64,000 bases of DNA from positions 248,001-312,000 of the forward strand of contig JAKLIF010000001.1 in assembly GCA_022709755.1 (NCBI GenBank), given 5' to 3'. Shown piece after piece: positions 61,634-64,000 of the stretch. This stretch comes from Elusimicrobiota bacterium. Its GTDB lineage: Bacteria > Elusimicrobiota > Elusimicrobia > FEN-1173 > JAKLIF01. A model generated the notes under the pieces. The model saw nothing but the letters and a program-made list of their open reading frames with translations, did no database searches and was not told where the DNA came from. Position numbers and translations under genes: made by a program. Numbering within the stretch: the stretch's first letter is position 1; the number at the start of each line of letters is the position of its first letter.

Positions 61634-62875
61634 TCAGCCTTCCACCCTCCACATGACCAGGAAGGGTTTCTCCGGCAAGCCGGGAGGAGGAAATTGGACG
61701 AGATTGGGATCGTATTGGAAGAGCGCCGATGAATAATAGGATGACAATCCGGAACAGCGCACCCCGTAAAGGCTGAAGGATCCGGTGCCACTGCTCGTCC
61801 CCTGCAGTTGCGTCGTGCCCGCCTGTTCGACGAAATAGATCCCGTTGACGACGATGTTCGGCGCCGTGAACGTGATCCGGTTCTTCGCCATCAACGCGAG
61901 GGAATCCTGAGCGCTGGCCAAATTAGTGCCATTGGCGTAACGCAGATTCCCCGAGACCGTGATGCATCCCTGGGTCGTCGACCCCAGCGTGCCGCTGCAG
62001 ACGATGATCACGCGGCCGCGCACAGTGCCGTAAACGGTGAGGTTGTTGTTTTCCGTGAACAGAATCGCCCCGCTGGCCGGAATCGTCACCACGGTCGTGG
62101 TTCCCACCACATTGAACGTCCCTGAGCCCCCCACCACGCTGAAATTCCAAGTTTGATTCGCCGTGGTGCGATAGTGGTAGCGCTGGGAATAATAGGTGGT
62201 GTTGATGGTGGGCCAGTCCACGTCAGGCACATAACTGTATCGAGCCCCGTTATAGGTCCCTCCCGAACAGGATCCCAGATAATAGACATCGGCGTTGTGC
62301 GTCGTGGTACCAGAACCGGTATGATTCCCGTTACTGATGACGGCTCCGCCGTTAAAGGTGACGTTCGATCCGCTAATCGTCATGGCCCCGTTGGTATACA
62401 TCCCCCCCGTGTAGATGACATTCGAGCCCGTGATCGTGAACGCTCCGTTGATCATGCTCCCGAAACGGGTCAAGTCCGATATAAATTGGATGAGCCCCGT
62501 GATCTTCTTCGTGAACTTCGGGTTGGAGGAATCCTGCCCGTATTTTCCGAGAGCCCGGAGAAAAACCGTATGTCGATTGGTGTCTGCCTCGATGCTGACG
62601 GTGGAATAGCCGACCGAATAGAACGCCTCGCACCGGGCAAGAGAAGTGGAATCGTAATGACCGTCATAGTGGTCCTGGGAGAACTGCCTCATAAAATCCA
62701 CCAGGACGTTGTTGGCCAACACGCGGGCCGTCTTGATCTGCCGATCTTTCACGTTGGCCTCGTGTTCATTGATGGCCCGCGTGAGGAACGTGCCGACCAG
62801 AGGGATGACGAACAGCATGATGATGAGCGCGGTCACCATGGCCATTCCCCGATCGTTCAGAATTAGACGCTTCAT
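61634..62875 (-). CDS. PilX-like type IV pilus-associated protein with beta-rich passenger
   Basis: 413 residues. N-terminus resembles PilX/PulK-type minor components: MKRLILNDRGMAMVTALI then a long hydrophobic helix and amphipathic region (RAINEHEANVKDRQ). The body (about 130-390) is Gly/Ser/Thr/Asn-rich with repeated short strands (ITGSNVIYTGGMYTNG, ISGSNVTFNGGAVISNG, VSGNLRYANG) that look like a right-handed beta-helix. Its ATG shares one base with the preceding stop (TAATG), so it is coupled to the PilW-like gene. Surface exposure is likely. Confidence 0.75.
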   Translation of the reverse strand: MKRLILNDRGMAMVTALIIMLFVIPLVGTFLTRAINEHEANVKDRQIKTARVLANNVLVDFMRQFSQDHYDGHYDSTSLARCEAFYSVGYSTVSIEADTNRHTVFLRALGKYGQDSSNPKFTKKITGLIQFISDLTRFGSMINGAFTITGSNVIYTGGMYTNGAMTISGSNVTFNGGAVISNGNHTGSGTTTHNADVYYLGSCSGGTYNGARYSYVPDVDWPTINTTYYSQRYHYRTTANQTWNFSVVGGSGTFNVVGTTTVVTIPASGAILFTENNNLTVYGTVRGRVIIVCSGTLGSTTQGCITVSGNLRYANGTNLASAQDSLALMAKNRITFTAPNIVVNGIYFVEQAGTTQLQGTSSGTGSFSLYGVRCSGLSSYYSSALFQYDPNLVQFPPPGLPEKPFLVMWRVEG

Positions 62876-63762
62876 TAGTATCTCCTCTTAACAGGAAGAA
62901 GAGGCGGCGCGATCTGGGTCTCCATGCGGAAATCTTCCCGGCCATCCTTGTTCAGGTCCTGGGCGATCAAAACATAGATGGAGACGATGTATTTCCGTTC
63001 ATCCGCCGTGTTAATAGAACCGCTCCGGTTACCGTGTCCCGTGCCGGCTTGGACCCAGTCGATCTCGCGGGCCGTGATGATCCCGTCGCTCTCGCCGGTA
63101 TCTCCCGTCGATGCGGTCCCATCATTACCAAGATCGATCAGTCTCCCCAGATCCTCATTTTTGGAACCATAGTAGGTGAAATTCAGGGTTGACACGGACG
63201 ACGCGACCGCCCGGACGTTGAGTCCCCAACCCGCCCCGTTGTAATTGAAATCCCGGCAGAGCGTCGTGCCACTCAGGTAGTACCGGCACTGAACATCGAT
63301 CTGCCCGTTGTTGTCCTCGTCGTCATCTTTGAGATCATATCCCACCCGCCAAGCGGACGTGGAACCCATGATGGTCGTGACGTCGTTGTCGTCATCACTG
63401 TCCTTCAGGTTGACAATCCCGTCCCCGTCTTGATCGCCGTTCGGATTATAGCCCGGGTTCTGGTAGCTATCCATCGTAAATTGGATCGTTGTCTGGGAAG
63501 AGATGGAGACCTCGTTCATCTCCATAAAATCCCTCTCCAACTCATCGAAGGCGCTGCGGAGATCGTCCTGACTTTTGATCTGAAGGTTGGAGCGGGTCAC
63601 ATTCTTTAATGTGGAGGAGATAAACATGGCCATGGGGACGGCCAGGATTCCGAGGATTGCGGACACGACGACAATCTCCGTGACGGTCATGCCAGGAGAC
63701 ATCCGCCGAAACGCGCTCAACCACCTGTTTTTTTGGAAGAACGGGGACAGCCACTTCCTCAT
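62875..63762 (-). CDS. PilW/PulJ-like minor pseudopilin with calcium-type acidic loops
   Basis: 295 residues from ATG 63762; a longer frame to 63849 overlaps the upstream gene and is rejected. A prepilin cleavage/methylation site is visible: PGMTVTEIVVVSAILGI, cut after Gly with Glu at position 5. The remainder is a pilin-like head that carries acidic loops, NGDQDGDGIVNLKDSDDD and LKDDDEDNNGQID, resembling EF-hand/thrombospondin-3 calcium motifs. ATGA overlap with the upstream gene and TAATG with the downstream one indicate a pilin operon. Confidence 0.85.
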   Translation of the reverse strand: MRKWLSPFFQKNRWLSAFRRMSPGMTVTEIVVVSAILGILAVPMAMFISSTLKNVTRSNLQIKSQDDLRSAFDELERDFMEMNEVSISSQTTIQFTMDSYQNPGYNPNGDQDGDGIVNLKDSDDDNDVTTIMGSTSAWRVGYDLKDDDEDNNGQIDVQCRYYLSGTTLCRDFNYNGAGWGLNVRAVASSVSTLNFTYYGSKNEDLGRLIDLGNDGTASTGDTGESDGIITAREIDWVQAGTGHGNRSGSINTADERKYIVSIYVLIAQDLNKDGREDFRMETQIAPPLLPVKRRY

Positions 63763-64000
63763 GGTTCCACCGTGAAGCTCCAGCTGGCGTTGACATCGTA
63801 GGCGGGATCCAGATACCGCTTGTCGGGGTCCGGAGGGTCGGTGGCCCAATGTTCGGCATGGATGGTGACGGTATGAGTGGTTCCGGCGGCATACGATACA
63901 TCCGGGACGTAATAGACCTCCCCGGTGGAAGCATTGTAATGGGTCCCCAGAACCGGCGTGGTGATACTGCTCACGACCACGACGCCGTCGACGGTCATGG
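63759..64000 (-). CDS. C-terminal fragment of a beta-rich pilus-operon protein (5' end outside window)
   Basis: About 80 residues are visible, reading in from the right edge to a TGA that overlaps the next start. The segment is beta-rich and Ig/cadherin-like (STGEVYYVPDVSYAAGTTHT, then DVNASWSFTVEP). An ATG near 63998 is likely internal. Coupling to the PilW-like gene suggests a pseudopilin or adhesin C-terminus; family not recognised. Confidence 0.5.
   Translation of the reverse strand, partial: MTVDGVVVVSSITTPVLGTHYNASTGEVYYVPDVSYAAGTTHTVTIHAEHWATDPPDPDKRYLDPAYDVNASWSFTVEP

Noticed and set aside
1-64000. CRISPR arrays, insertion sequences, integrases or long direct repeats
   Set aside because: None seen on either strand; the window looks chromosomal with no mobile-element boundary.

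Overview
The window is a high-GC bacterial chromosome segment with tightly packed genes, many of them with 1-23 base overlaps. The best guess at lineage is Candidatus Omnitrophota (former OP3) or a close relative. The reasons are a 17.6-kb single open frame coding for a 5,860-residue exported multi-enzyme protein whose N-terminal module looks like one I associate with that phylum, a PorV-like outer-membrane protein next to a cargo with a C-terminal sorting-type domain, type IV pilus/pseudopilin genes, and a group-4-hydrogenase-related complex. This assignment is inference; no rRNA is present to settle it.

Layout. 1-1555 (minus): a truncated membrane protein, a five-helix membrane protein and a PPC/DUF296 protein. 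1696-5543 (minus): a fused NfnA-NfnB/glutamate-synthase-like flavoprotein behind glutamate dehydrogenase. 6131-11504 (plus): a secreted protein with a C-terminal sorting-like domain, a PorV/PorQ-like barrel, an unknown protein and a GT-C membrane glycosyltransferase. 11596-22123 (minus): a long co-directional run, DsbD > redoxin > Cys-rich DUF6485 > methyltransferase-GT2 fusion > two radical SAM/SPASM proteins > pentapeptide-TM-TPR fusion > second GT-C enzyme. 22178-43193 (minus): a PAS/GAF sensor of 1,120 residues downstream of the giant gene.

43332-48071 (plus): a PD-(D/E)XK-like protein, an exported S1/P1-type nuclease, then amt-glnB and a porin. The amt leader holds a sigma70-type promoter, two tandem hairpins with A1/G4 hexaloops and an overlapping terminator. 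That is the architecture of ANTAR-protein-controlled antitermination leaders, and a second hairpin/terminator set follows it. 48317-56316 (plus): a six-gene Ehr-type (hydrogenase-4-like) complex headed by an HTH-EIIA(Ntr) fusion; its large subunit has lost the Ni-Fe cysteines. 56422-56505: tRNA-Tyr. 56593-63998: a Kef-type antiporter (plus), then on the minus strand an ArsB/NhaD-like permease, a REC-PAS-GAF regulator and type IV pilus minor components.

How it fits together (inference). The giant protein carries an intact RNase R-type RNB site, a HAD phosphatase-like site and an intact adenosine-deaminase-like site behind a signal peptide. It lies next to an exported S1/P1 nuclease, an ammonium transporter with PII and a porin; glutamate dehydrogenase and an NfnAB-like protein are elsewhere in the window. 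Together they suggest an extracellular or periplasmic RNA/nucleotide scavenging route that ends in ammonia capture.
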